64,000 nucleotides of DNA from Mobiluncus curtisii subsp. curtisii ATCC 35241 (GCF_000146285.1 NZ_GL385912.1:1805251-1869250), one strand, 5' to 3'. Counted from the first letter of the stretch, positions 34,971-43,686 are shown. Made by a program: numbers and translations. Notes: generated by a model from the letters alone, not told the origin.

Positions 34971-37807
34971 CGTGCTGCCTCCCCGGTTACTGAGGCATCG
35001 GTTTCGCCCGTCGGCTTCTCGGCACTTTGATCCGCTGCGTCGTTCCGGGCTAAATCCTGGGATTCGTCCGGGATTTCATCAGCAGATTGGTCCACGGTTT
35101 CGTTCTGAGTTTCCTCGGGGTTGTTCCCCGCGCTTTCGCCTCCGACTTCATCCAATGTTCCGACGGCGGTCCCCAGAACGGATTCCACCGCGTCGTCTTC
35201 CTGCTCCGACGCGGTAATCAGGCGGCGTTCACCGCGGCTCGAGTTATGTCCGCTGTTCAGGCTCTCCGACTGGTTCGTGGTTTTGGTAGCATTTGCATCT
35301 CGCTGGCGGGCGAGGCTCTCGAAAAGCTCATCTTCCGTCAGATGCGACAGCCTTTCGGCCCGTTCTATGGAGCTCTTTAGCGCGACCACGTTAACCAGCG
35401 CCCCAATAATGACCAGTCCCCAAATCGCTACTATGCCCAGAAGCGCTGGCTTACTGGCGGAGGTGAGCCGGGAAATTATCCCCAGCACAACCAGTCCCAA
35501 AATCCCCACGCTGCTCAGTCCATTAATCAAAGCGTGATAACGGGCATTGAACTTTTCTTGACGTCGACTGATACGGGTGGAAAATTCTTTCCGGTTGCCC
35601 AGCAGCGCAATGATGTTACTCAACCGGTAACCAGGGCTTTGCAGCTGCACGTTTTCATTCACGACCAGTTCAGTGCGAGCCAAATCGTCATAGAACAGCT
35701 GGGTGAAGTAACCCAAGCGACGCCTCCCCACAAACCCCAACAGGAACACCGTGACGCTCATAATCAATAAAACCGCCATAACATGCCAGAAACGCCCCTC
35801 ATAGAACCCGCCGATAGTTTCTCGCATCGCGTTGATGCCATAGGAAAACGGGAGCATTGGGGAAAGCTGGCGGAAGAATCCGGGCATGAGCTCAATCGGA
35901 TAGATGCCCGAGGCGCCGGGAATCTGCAACACCACCAGTAAGATTGCCAGGGCTCGACCAACGTGACTGAGAGCGGCCGCTAAAGCATAGATAATTGCCA
36001 AATAACACGGCCCAATCAGCATGGATGTAGCAATAAAAGCGGGAGCATTGACCGCTTGAACTCCCATTAGTAAACTGCCCACGCTGACAATCAACCCCTG
36101 CCCTATAGACAGCACACCAGAGAGCGTAAATCGTCCCAGATAAGCCGAGCGCAAGCTCAACCAGCCAAAGCCCTCTTTATCGACTTCCACCCGGAAAATA
36201 ATGACCAGGATAAGCGCACCAATCCACAGGGAAAGATTGATGAACATGGCCGCCATTCCCGAACCATAAGAGTTGATGGGGAAGATCGTTTGTTGGTCAA
36301 ATTCCACCGGTGAAGTCAGGTAGCGTCCGATATTGGTCGGATCCAAACCAATGACTTTTTCCAAGGTTCCGGTCCGCAGCGCAGTGGCCAGAGTCGCCAC
36401 ATCGGTTTGCGCCCCGCGAGTCGTACTGGCCAGCCCATTCAGGTTGCCCTGCACCTGGCCAAGCACGTTTTGCATGTTCACAATCTGGTCATCAACTCCG
36501 TGGGCCAACGCAGAAATTTCCGTAAGGGAAATTCGCGCAACACCCACCGCGGATTTGATGGCTCCCAGCTGTGCCGACAGCTGCGTCACCCGGGCATTTA
36601 ATGTGGATGCTGCCTGATTGGACTGTTCACGCAGACCAGTGGTAACTCTTTGCACATCGGTCTGAGCCTGATCAAAGGCTTTCATTAGCGCCTGCAAATC
36701 CTCGCTGGCATTTGCCGCATCTGATCCGGTTTTCCCGACCTTAGCGAGCAGATTCTGCATGTCGCTCAGCTGGGAATTCAACTTCGCAGCGAGCTTTTGT
36801 GTCTGCGGGTAACCTTGCAAAACCGCAATCTGATCACGCATTTTCGCTGTCGAAGCATTCGCCCGCTGAATACCGGATTGCAGCTGCGAGTTCATTTCGG
36901 TGAGTTTACTCGCCGCATTCGATACCGCCGAACCCGCGACCGCCGAGGACTCATTGAGCGCTTTTTGGGCGTCAATACTGGCTTGCCCCGCCGTAGCCGT
37001 GAATTCGGAAACATCGGAGACAACCGTTCCTAAAATGTCTTGGGAGTTGCTCAAAGCCGCAGAAACATCAGCCAATGCGGGGTCAGCTGCAGCCAGCGCA
37101 GCCCGGACTTTTTTCATAGTCTCTAAGGAACCCGTCAGAGACGTACTGGCTGAATCCAAGGCGACTTGCGCATCAGCTAAATCCCGATTGATACCGCTTA
37201 AGGCATCTAAAGCACTACCCTGAGCACCGACAACATTTTCGTCAATCTCTAACCCACCATCGCGCAAAGACTGTGCAATGGCTTCGCCAACCTGGCCTCG
37301 GAAAGTAGACGTGATTTGAATATCAAGTTCATTTGCTCCGACATCGGTAATTTTTGGCGCAATAGCACCTTTCTTTTCATTCACATAGTATTCGATGGTC
37401 GGCTGGTGGCGTTGACCGCTGAAAATATCTACCAAATCTTTACTAAAGGTCTGAGGGATGACGAAAGTCGCATAAACTTCCCCGGCTCTGATTTTGCGAT
37501 TGGCCGTGTCCTGATCCGTAAACTGCCAGCCGAGCTGTTCATTCTCCGAGAGCTGATCGACTATGAGGTCGCCAACATTGAGCTGACCAGTCAGTGCAGA
37601 TGCCGCCCCCGCATCGTTATTCACCACCGCTATAGGAAGGTTTTCCGTTGCCTTATAAGGGTTCCAAAAGGCCGCAATATTCAGCCAAGTGTAGAGGGCT
37701 GGGGTGACTAAGATGCCAAAGACGATAATCAGGGACCGCGGAACCGCAATAATCCGCTTCACATCACGAGTGAATACCCGCCAGCTATCTTTCACCCCCC
37801 CAATCAT
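34967..37807 (-). CDS. YhgE/Pip-family membrane protein (larger paralogue)
   Basis: About 946 aa with the same plan as its downstream partner. An N-terminal helix (SLIIVFGILVTPALYTWLNI) is followed by a long extracytoplasmic coiled-coil region, then about six C-terminal helices beginning near SYGSGMAAMFINLSLW. After these come a further helix pair and a ~110-residue acidic, Asn/Gln/Glu-rich cytoplasmic tail that the partner lacks. The start is uncertain: ATG 37807 has a weak ribosome-binding site, a GTG at 37795 would sit directly after GGGGGG, and a TTG at 37840 is also in frame. It is preceded by the patatin gene (47-base gap) and followed by the smaller paralogue (four-base overlap). Confidence 0.86.
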   Translation of the reverse strand: MIGGVKDSWRVFTRDVKRIIAVPRSLIIVFGILVTPALYTWLNIAAFWNPYKATENLPIAVVNNDAGAASALTGQLNVGDLIVDQLSENEQLGWQFTDQDTANRKIRAGEVYATFVIPQTFSKDLVDIFSGQRHQPTIEYYVNEKKGAIAPKITDVGANELDIQITSTFRGQVGEAIAQSLRDGGLEIDENVVGAQGSALDALSGINRDLADAQVALDSASTSLTGSLETMKKVRAALAAADPALADVSAALSNSQDILGTVVSDVSEFTATAGQASIDAQKALNESSAVAGSAVSNAASKLTEMNSQLQSGIQRANASTAKMRDQIAVLQGYPQTQKLAAKLNSQLSDMQNLLAKVGKTGSDAANASEDLQALMKAFDQAQTDVQRVTTGLREQSNQAASTLNARVTQLSAQLGAIKSAVGVARISLTEISALAHGVDDQIVNMQNVLGQVQGNLNGLASTTRGAQTDVATLATALRTGTLEKVIGLDPTNIGRYLTSPVEFDQQTIFPINSYGSGMAAMFINLSLWIGALILVIIFRVEVDKEGFGWLSLRSAYLGRFTLSGVLSIGQGLIVSVGSLLMGVQAVNAPAFIATSMLIGPCYLAIIYALAAALSHVGRALAILLVVLQIPGASGIYPIELMPGFFRQLSPMLPFSYGINAMRETIGGFYEGRFWHVMAVLLIMSVTVFLLGFVGRRRLGYFTQLFYDDLARTELVVNENVQLQSPGYRLSNIIALLGNRKEFSTRISRRQEKFNARYHALINGLSSVGILGLVVLGIISRLTSASKPALLGIVAIWGLVIIGALVNVVALKSSIERAERLSHLTEDELFESLARQRDANATKTTNQSESLNSGHNSSRGERRLITASEQEDDAVESVLGTAVGTLDEVGGESAGNNPEETQNETVDQSADEIPDESQDLARNDAADQSAEKPTGETDASVTGEAAR

Positions 37808-37854
37808 AACTGCGTGTTGGGATTCTGGCAGTTCACGCAATCTACCACGCGACT

Positions 37855-38742
37855 TTACAGCCCTAAGAACTCTTTGACCTTTGGGAGTTCACGTTGCATC
37901 TGTTCGTATCCGGCAGCAAAATTTTCTTCCAGCTTGGCGGGATTATCTTCGAAATTCGCCACCCCCATATGTTCGGGATAAAACACGTAGGCCTTGCCCT
38001 CAGCCTCCAAGCGTTCCAGCTCCGCCCGGGTCCGGTTGTAATTCGCGGGACGGTCTACCAAGGCCTGCGCCGCCCGTGGATAACGCGCCAGCAAAGACCG
38101 ATAAATCCAATCGGGCAGACGGTTTTCCTTAACATAATCCCGCGGTCGTGTCAGGATGACCAGAAACTTTTCGTAACCATCTGCCTGCGCCACATCTAGA
38201 GGAATCCCACCGCTGGGACCTATAGCACCGTCCATGCAAGCCTCCCCGGCGATGTAGGTGACCGGGGTAGCAATCGGCATGGATCCAGAAGCCTTGCACA
38301 CATGGGTCAGCTTTTGCTCCGTGTCCACCTGGTCTGCACAGAAATAAACATTTTCTCCACGCTCAGCGTTGTACACCCCTACACGCCACAGCGCTGGGTT
38401 AGCCGCAAACCGTTCATAATCCAGTTCCAGCATTCCCCCTGGTTCGGTCATGTCGTAGTACATGTGATGGGTATCAAAAATCCCTTTACCTTTGATGGCG
38501 GTCTTCCAGCCGCCAAAAGCAGGATCGGTAGAAACATCAACAAAACAGCGCCGGGAGCGTTGCGGCAACCGAGCCAGATAATTCACCAGGCAGGTTGCCC
38601 CCGCAGAAATCCCTGCCACGTAGTCCACGTAAACTTCAGCCTCCAACAGGGCGTTTACTGCTCCCCCGCTGTAGCTGCCCCGCATAGCTCCGCCTTCAAA
38701 CAGCAAAGCCGTGTCAAAGACATTGTTTTCAAACCGTTGCAT
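37855..38742 (-). CDS. Patatin-like phospholipase
   Basis: Serine lipid acyl hydrolase of 295 aa. The oxyanion motif is FEGGAMRGSYSGG (residues ~16-28), the nucleophile motif GISAG (Ser ~46) and the catalytic Asp in MDGAIGPSGG (~170). The overall layout is that of bacterial YjjU-like patatins. There is no signal peptide. First gene of a three-gene minus-strand unit with two YhgE/Pip membrane proteins, which may point to an envelope lipid-related role (inference). Confidence 0.93.
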   Translation of the reverse strand: MQRFENNVFDTALLFEGGAMRGSYSGGAVNALLEAEVYVDYVAGISAGATCLVNYLARLPQRSRRCFVDVSTDPAFGGWKTAIKGKGIFDTHHMYYDMTEPGGMLELDYERFAANPALWRVGVYNAERGENVYFCADQVDTEQKLTHVCKASGSMPIATPVTYIAGEACMDGAIGPSGGIPLDVAQADGYEKFLVILTRPRDYVKENRLPDWIYRSLLARYPRAAQALVDRPANYNRTRAELERLEAEGKAYVFYPEHMGVANFEDNPAKLEENFAAGYEQMQRELPKVKEFLGL

Positions 38743-39064
38743 TTCAAGTCACCTCTGAACCCATCGTAGGGCTTGACCTGGTAATCCGCATCGGGAGAGT
38801 CACACGTTTATTCCCACTTAATCGTTACAGAGCCCGTTTCCGCGTAGTCAGCATCATGTCTGAACTGCGATTACTATCACTTTCCAATCGACAAAACAGC
38901 GTAGTCACCCTGTGGTCAGTACTGACTACATGGCTGCATACCTATAGTGCGGCAGTCAACCATTAACAAAATCGGAGGGCGCTCGAATTCGCTGCATGTT
39001 ACCGACGCCGCACCGCTCCGTTAATCTTTACGCAGCCTAAACGTTAAAATATTGACTGCAGTTT
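38743..39064. promoter_or_regulatory. Intergenic region with a 20-bp near-palindrome
   Basis: No gene is seen. It carries the promoter side of patatin and, divergently, of the unknown gene at 39065. TGTGGTCAGTACTGACTACA at 38911-38930 is palindromic except at one symmetric pair of positions and contains the perfect 12-mer GTCAGTACTGAC. It is a plausible operator. GTAGTCA also recurs nearby. Confidence 0.5.
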
Positions 39065-40429
39065 ATGAAAAACCAGTTTTTATTGCGACAGGCGGGCACA
39101 GCTATGAAATTCCCATTCCCTGGCAAGCACGACAGCGACTCCGAACCGGAAGAAGACTGCGAAGGCGACACCATTATCAGGACGGATAGCGCGGAAATCA
39201 TGCCCACCATCGACAGCGGCGATGTCGACCTTGCTCTGTATGACCACGTCAAGATTGACGCCAAAGCGATTGGTGGGGCGGCATACGCAGACGCCCTTAT
39301 ACCTATGGCGGCAGCAGCGGCAGACGCGACGGCTCCGTGGAACCACGCAATCGTGCGTTTTCCCAAGGGAGCGGGTTGGAACGACCTGCTCAATCGAAAG
39401 ACTCCCGGCTGGGAAGAGTGGAAGCAGCTCGGCATCCTCAAGAATGGCAAGTTCCAGCCCCAGGCCGCCATCCGACAGGCAAAGCTTCAACCGTTCGCTG
39501 TCGCCAACCTGGCTCTGCAAGGGGCGGCGATCGTCGTCGGTCAAGCATACATGGCGGAGATAAGCAAGCAGCTCGAAAGCATCGAGTCCGGTATCACGGC
39601 GATTCAACAGGAGATGAGACTCGAGCGTGAGGCTGACATCGAGGCGCGCTTCGAGAGGCTTTGCGAATACATCTCCCAGTATGAGGAAATCTCGACAAAC
39701 CCAGAGAAAAAGCAAGCCGTGCACAACGCCATAGAAGGAATCTGCGTTGAAACCCTCAAGGCCTGGAAGTTCCAGGTGAAAGCGATGAGGGAGTTCGGTG
39801 CGCACATGGAGAGCCCGAAACGAATGAAGGATGACGAGGTACGAGCCAGGCTCAACGAGTTCCAAGGCAGGGAGCGTGATGCCCTAGCGGCATTTCGCCT
39901 CTTCTTGGCTGCCGAACAGGCATCCATGCAATACGACGAAGATTTCAGTGCAGCGAGGATAGCACGGGAACGTGAAAAGGTAGAACGGTGCCTCACTGAC
40001 TACGCTGAGGTGCGCGACAACGCACAGACCCTTCTCACCGAACGGATCAATAACGTCCGCGGGGGTCTGCTTGCCGTGCCAGATGCGGAGAAGGACGACT
40101 ACGAGCACCAGAACGCGTTATTCGACCTTGGGCATTTTGTCACCCATAACGCACCGCGTATCACCCCGGTTGCCATGCGTAAGGAAGCTCAGAAGCAGGC
40201 AGCCATCAATAAGGACTGCTATCGCCAGGCCGCTGGTGTTGCCGACCCGATTGCCCTTATAGGCGAAGAGCGTGAAAACGAACTGGCACGCATGAACTTC
40301 ATCTACAACGAGGCAGATGCCATGCTCATCGATGGCGATGGCGTCTACTTCTTGAAGACACGCGCTGATAAAACGGAACTTAAAACGGGCGAATCCGAAG
40401 CTTCTGAAAACCAGAACGCGGACGAATAA
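39065..40429 (+). CDS. Unknown coiled-coil protein in the defence island
   Basis: A 454-aa protein I do not recognise. A very acidic N-terminus (SDSEPEEDCEGD) leads to a conserved-looking block (PWNHAIVRFPKGAGWNDLLN; GWEEWKQLGILKNGKFQPQA) and one hydrophobic helix (FAVANLALQGAAIVVGQAYM, ~140-160). About 200 residues of charged coiled coil follow (ESIESGITAIQQEMRLERE onward), then a polar tail. The hydrophobic helix before a coiled coil could anchor or insert. The start is uncertain between ATG 39065 and ATG 39104; neither has a strong ribosome-binding site. The GC-richer, island-like setting next to AbiE and a broken hsdM suggests a phage- or element-related role, but this is context only. 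Confidence 0.7.
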   Translation: MKNQFLLRQAGTAMKFPFPGKHDSDSEPEEDCEGDTIIRTDSAEIMPTIDSGDVDLALYDHVKIDAKAIGGAAYADALIPMAAAAADATAPWNHAIVRFPKGAGWNDLLNRKTPGWEEWKQLGILKNGKFQPQAAIRQAKLQPFAVANLALQGAAIVVGQAYMAEISKQLESIESGITAIQQEMRLEREADIEARFERLCEYISQYEEISTNPEKKQAVHNAIEGICVETLKAWKFQVKAMREFGAHMESPKRMKDDEVRARLNEFQGRERDALAAFRLFLAAEQASMQYDEDFSAARIAREREKVERCLTDYAEVRDNAQTLLTERINNVRGGLLAVPDAEKDDYEHQNALFDLGHFVTHNAPRITPVAMRKEAQKQAAINKDCYRQAAGVADPIALIGEERENELARMNFIYNEADAMLIDGDGVYFLKTRADKTELKTGESEASENQNADE

Positions 40430-40435
40430 TCAGAT

Positions 40436-40463
40436 GCCCGCCCATAGACGCGGCGGGGCGGGC
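40436..40463 (+). terminator. Terminator after the coiled-coil gene
   Basis: Eight-bp stem GCCCGCCC / GGGCGGGC with a 12-base loop, followed by GTCTTCCTTGTTC. It lies between convergent genes. Confidence 0.7.
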
Positions 40464-40491
40464 GTCTTCCTTGTTCTATAAAAAATCGATT

Positions 40492-41379
40492 TTACTCCCA
40501 TTCGCACGTTACCGGATTCCAGGTCATACCATCTGCAAAACCGGCATACACAAGATTGAAAAGTCTGCCTGCGAGTTCGACTGACGCGTCAATGCTCCGA
40601 AGCGAATGGGGCAGACCGGTCTGGGAGCACAGCCTCTCGTACTGCCGCTCATGAGGAGCGCCCCATTCATCTGGGATGCAAAATGTCTCAGGTAGGGCGA
40701 TGCCGCGCACGGCGCTTTCCTGTAGCACGCGCTCTCGTAGCTTTCCTCCATCTATGGAGCATGTCACCGCATAGACCGCAATATCAACAAGATCCTTCAC
40801 ACGGGAGGAGGCTCTACCGTCGTGCCTTTCAACCAGTGCACAGAGCTTATCCGCCAACGCGCTCTCGACGGGATAGACCAGATAGTCGCATACCGGCAAC
40901 CCTTCGACCTCAATCCTGTCCGCAGGGGTGATGAGCTCCGCACTTTCTAGTGGAACCTCGTCGACAACGAGGTCGATGGCAATGGGCTGCAGGCTCTTCG
41001 AGCCAAGCGTGGGCTGGAAAACAACGCGCAGTCCGCTCCGATATTCGTCCTCTGCCTTTATCGGGTCAGCGGATACAAGCGTGAACCGCATGTAATCGCC
41101 AAGGTCCACAAAGGCAAGCCTTTTCAGATCTTCGAGGGCTCGCTCCAGAGAACGCTCATTACAGAGTAGATCGATATCCTTCGTCGCACGCGCGTCCACG
41201 GTTCTGGCGAGCATGCTCTGACCGCCTTTAAGCACGAAAGCGCGATGTGGGTCGCTGAAAATACGGCAAAGAAGCCTGTGGAAATAGAACCCGGTCATGG
41301 CTCGACCCGTGTCGAGCGCCGATCGTCTGGTTGCCGCCTTTGCGGCCATCTCGAGTGCCGCTGGAGTCTGGTATCTCAT
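40492..41379 (-). CDS. abiEii: AbiEii nucleotidyltransferase toxin
   Basis: Toxin of a type IV AbiE-type toxin-antitoxin and abortive-infection system; a cytosolic nucleotidyltransferase. Visible motifs are LKGGQSML followed by ATKDIDLL (the GS...D-x-D nucleotidyltransferase core, residues ~50-75). Later come the AbiEii-specific ESALADKLCALVERHDG and RVKDLVDI blocks (~165-190). It is 295 aa, full length, with no obvious catalytic loss. The ATG at 41379 overlaps the antitoxin's TGA (ATGA), which fits coupled translation; a GTG nine bases upstream is the alternative. Confidence 0.9.
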   Translation of the reverse strand: MRYQTPAALEMAAKAATRRSALDTGRAMTGFYFHRLLCRIFSDPHRAFVLKGGQSMLARTVDARATKDIDLLCNERSLERALEDLKRLAFVDLGDYMRFTLVSADPIKAEDEYRSGLRVVFQPTLGSKSLQPIAIDLVVDEVPLESAELITPADRIEVEGLPVCDYLVYPVESALADKLCALVERHDGRASSRVKDLVDIAVYAVTCSIDGGKLRERVLQESAVRGIALPETFCIPDEWGAPHERQYERLCSQTGLPHSLRSIDASVELAGRLFNLVYAGFADGMTWNPVTCEWE

Positions 41380-42023
41380 CTGGCGCACTCCTTGTCGAGG
41401 CGCCGTTCCATGAGTCCGCGAATCGCCGATAACGATTCCTGCACGCTCTTCCTCTCCGGCTGGTCGGCAATTATCTTCACCAGGCGGTCATAGTCGAGAT
41501 TTCCCGCAGAGTTGAAGGCGTCTTCCACCAAAGACCATTCTTCGTTGTCCAGGCAAAGATCGACGAGCGTTCGTTCGGGAAGCGTAACAGGTAGCCCCTT
41601 AATCCAGCCCACGTCGTCCGGGTTGATTCTTCTGATGGCGATACTCGCTGATTTCATGCGGGAATTAATTCTACGCGGTGCGTAGATGCGATACGGTGAC
41701 AGGTAGAAGTCGCCGAGGTTCTGCAGACTTGCCGCAGTCGCTCCGCCGATGACGATTCCGTCCCAGGCGCCGACCTCTATGCGCTCGTGGGTGAATGCGG
41801 CTGGATCAGTTAGCTTCCAGACAGCCGCAAGCTCGTCTGTGAAATCGCTTCGTAATCCGGCAAGCCGGTATGCACCGTGCACTATTCGCTCAGCTCGACC
41901 AGAGGTCACGGCTTGGGACAGGGCGTTGCGCGTGATTCCGAGCCGTGCGGCTTGAGCCGTGGTGAAGACACCCTCCGAGGCGGAGAGCTCGTTTAGAGCA
42001 GCTATGTGATTCGAATAAGTCAC
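41376..42023 (-). CDS. abiEi: AbiEi antitoxin / autoregulator
   Basis: A 215-aa antitoxin with an N-terminal winged helix (GVFTTAQAARLGITRNALSQAVTSGRAERI, residues ~18-50) that in characterised AbiEi proteins binds repeats in its own promoter. The C-terminal antitoxin domain reads RIYAPRRINSR and LPVTLPERTLVDLCLDN. The start is the GTG at 42023. A promoter at 42030-42057 would place transcription start within a base or two of this GTG, so a leaderless mRNA is likely. Followed by abiEii with a four-base overlap. Confidence 0.9.
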   Translation of the reverse strand: MTYSNHIAALNELSASEGVFTTAQAARLGITRNALSQAVTSGRAERIVHGAYRLAGLRSDFTDELAAVWKLTDPAAFTHERIEVGAWDGIVIGGATAASLQNLGDFYLSPYRIYAPRRINSRMKSASIAIRRINPDDVGWIKGLPVTLPERTLVDLCLDNEEWSLVEDAFNSAGNLDYDRLVKIIADQPERKSVQESLSAIRGLMERRLDKECAR

Positions 42024-42029
42024 GTTGCA

Positions 42030-42057
42030 ATTGTACGCTTTTAGCAGACATACGCAA
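42030..42057 (-). promoter_or_regulatory. Promoter of the abiE operon
   Basis: On the minus strand, TTGCGT (42057-42052), a 16-base spacer and TACAAT (42035-42030) precede the abiEi GTG by six bases. GTTGC/GCAAC flank the region as an inverted repeat. The promoter overlaps the stub of hsdS. Confidence 0.6.
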
Positions 42058-42127
42058 CCACATCAAGAATAGAAAGGACTTCGTTTCTTTCGCTTCCCAG
42101 GTCTACAAATTGGGGTTTGTTAGTCAT
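42041..42127 (-). pseudogene. Stub of an apparent hsdS specificity subunit gene
   Basis: A 28-codon frame (MTNKPQFVDLGSERNEV...) whose ATG overlaps the end of hsdM, the usual hsdM-hsdS arrangement. It stops at 42041, inside the abiE promoter. There is too little sequence to prove HsdS; the call rests on position and overlap. Confidence 0.45.
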
Positions 42128-42659
42128 TCTGACCACCACCGAGCATACGGCGAAGCTCCGCGAGACTCTCAGTCATCTGCCTGTTCAAGTCGGCCAGGTC
42201 ATCCAGGATTTCCTCGGTGGGCGGATACTCTACGCGCTCGTAGACAGTCTCCGTGTACTTGTTAAAGCTGAAGTCATAGCCGTTCTCTACAATCTCGCTC
42301 TTGGACACCAGGAAGCTCTTCTCGGTGCGAGCACGGTCGCGCTCGGCGCCGAGATTGCGCCAACGGCTCAGGATGTCGGGGATGTCATCGTGCTTTTCAT
42401 CGGGGTCGCGCTTGTCGTCGAGAGTGTAACCGTCGCCCTCCATATTGTAGAGCCACACATCATCGGTGCCACCCGCGTCAGTCTTGGTGAATACCAGAAT
42501 CGCGGTGCTCACCCCGGAGTAGGGTTTGAAAACGCCGGACGGCATGTAGATTATGGCCTCGAGCTTCTGGTTTTCCACCAGCTCGCGACGCAGCTGCTCG
42601 TAGGCCTTCGAGTTACTGCGGAACAGCACGCCGTTCGGCACGATGCAGGCGCGACTCAC
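42120..42659 (-). pseudogene. hsdM: 3' fragment of type I restriction methylase subunit (HsdM)
   Basis: The sequence CIVPNGVLFRSNSKAYEQLR, followed by LEAIIYMPSGVFKPYSGV, AILVFTKTD and VWLYNMEGDGYTLDDKRDP, is the C-terminal third of an HsdM N6-adenine methyltransferase. The SAM-binding and catalytic NPPF region is absent. The homology begins abruptly about 42665 on the minus strand, beside the promoter of an unrelated HTH gene on the other strand. No hsdR and no full hsdS are present. It is a decayed remnant that cannot methylate DNA. It marks the scar where a defence cassette was replaced. Confidence 0.85.
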
Positions 42660-42691
42660 CGCCCATGCGGCGATGCGGAGCGTTTCGTGTC

Positions 42692-42752
42692 ATCTATATT
42701 TGACATTAAGAGAAATATCGTGGATACTTTTCATGTCGGATATATTTGACAT
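42692..42752 (+). promoter_or_regulatory. Promoter and repeated operator-like motif of the HTH gene
   Basis: TTGACA (42700-42705), a 17-base spacer and GATACT (42723-42728) form a near-consensus promoter. The motif TATATTTGACATT covers the -35 and is repeated 47 bp downstream (about 42740-42752) in the leader. That is a likely autoregulatory site pair. Confidence 0.7.
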
Positions 42753-42780
42753 TTACCATTGCTTCGCGGAGGAGAAGAGC

Positions 42781-42981
42781 GTGATTCAGAAACGAAACGA
42801 AAGGATGCGCGCCGCGCGCAAGGAGGCGGGACTGTCGCAGGCCGAGCTTGCCAAGGACGTCGGCGCAACCCGCCAGACCATCTGCAGCATCGAGGCCAGC
42901 AACTACAATCCCAGCCTCAATCTCTGCAAGCTCATCTGCAAGAAGCTCGGCAAGACGCTTGACGAGCTGTTCTGGGACTAG
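42781..42981 (+). CDS. Small HTH transcriptional regulator (YozG/Xre-like)
   Basis: A 66-aa protein that is almost entirely one HTH_3 domain: LSQAELAKDVGATRQTICSIEASNYNPSLNLCKLICKKLGKTLDELFW. This is the type normally paired with a small multi-pass membrane protein, as here. The GTG at 42781 follows GGAGGAG. The upstream ATG at 42733 is in frame but would place the second operator motif inside the coding region. High GC compared with the surrounding core genes suggests acquisition. Confidence 0.88.
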   Translation: MIQKRNERMRAARKEAGLSQAELAKDVGATRQTICSIEASNYNPSLNLCKLICKKLGKTLDELFWD

Positions 42982-42995
42982 CCGAAAGGGGCATC

Positions 42996-43517
42996 ATGAA
43001 AGACATCATCACATCTCAGAGCGAGGGGAAGGACGAGCGCATGTCGTCGGTCCTCGCCCCAGTCTACCGGGCCGGCTTCTACATCCTGGCCGGCGGGGTG
43101 CTGTTCGACATCTCCTCTCGCTTCAACTACCTAGCCAGGACGGGCGGAGGCTCCCTCGGGGAGTCGGTCGAGTTCGCAGCCCTGGTCGCCGCGCTCGCTC
43201 TCGTCGCGCTGGCCAAGGCGAGAAGCGGTGCCGTCAGCGACTCTCTCCGCGTTCTGGAGGCCAAGACCTTCGGCGGGACGGGCCTCGTCTGGAAGGGCGC
43301 GGGTGTTTCCCTGCTGATAGGGGTCGCGGCGGCACTCGGGAGGCTGTCCAGCGAGGTCGGCCTCGGCGGCTGGACCTCCGTGATGTGGCTCAATGACGTC
43401 GCCATCTTCGTCATCGTGTCCGCGCTGTCGGCGGCAGCGGTGCTGGGATACCTCTACTGCTGCTGGCGCAGCTACCGGTCGAGGGAGGACCGGCTTGCCG
43501 TGGAGGACGACGCCTAG
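42996..43517 (+). CDS. Small multi-pass membrane protein paired with the HTH regulator
   Basis: A 173-aa protein with four predicted membrane helices (about residues 25-42, 60-75, 103-118 and 137-160) and a charged C-terminus. Similar proteins sit next to YozG-type regulators in many Gram-positive genomes and are annotated only as DUF membrane proteins; I would place it near the DUF6773 type without certainty. AAAGGGG precedes the ATG at 42996, 15 bases after the regulator's stop, so they are one operon. The GC-rich third positions differ from the flanking core genome. Confidence 0.78.
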   Translation: MKDIITSQSEGKDERMSSVLAPVYRAGFYILAGGVLFDISSRFNYLARTGGGSLGESVEFAALVAALALVALAKARSGAVSDSLRVLEAKTFGGTGLVWKGAGVSLLIGVAAALGRLSSEVGLGGWTSVMWLNDVAIFVIVSALSAAAVLGYLYCCWRSYRSREDRLAVEDDA

Positions 43518-43550
43518 GGCGGCCGAGCCAGGCACGCGGCCGGCGCCCGG

Positions 43551-43665
43551 GCTCCCAGAAGGCCGACCGGGCCCTGGAGGCGTGGAAGCGCATGCGCGCT
43601 GGCTCTCCGCCAGGGAGATCTCCGAGGAGGACTACGGGGCCTGGAAGGCCCGTTTCAAGGGCTGA
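43551..43665 (+). pseudogene. Frameshifted SHOCT-like C-terminal domain remnant
   Basis: In one frame ADRALEAWKRMR (to about 43597) and in the next frame REISEEDYGAWKARFKG plus stop (to 43665) together resemble the SHOCT pattern (leucine-rich helix, then EISEEDY...K). The two halves need a frameshift near 43597, and no start with a ribosome-binding site is evident. It is either a decayed third gene of the HTH/membrane cassette or a sequencing indel. Confidence 0.45.
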
Positions 43666-43686
43666 GGGCGCACAGATAAAGCTGTC

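Noticed and set aside
42117-42749. 210-codon plus-strand frame over the hsdM fragment
   Set aside because: The minus strand carries recognisable HsdM sequence; this frame reads through the HTH gene's promoter.
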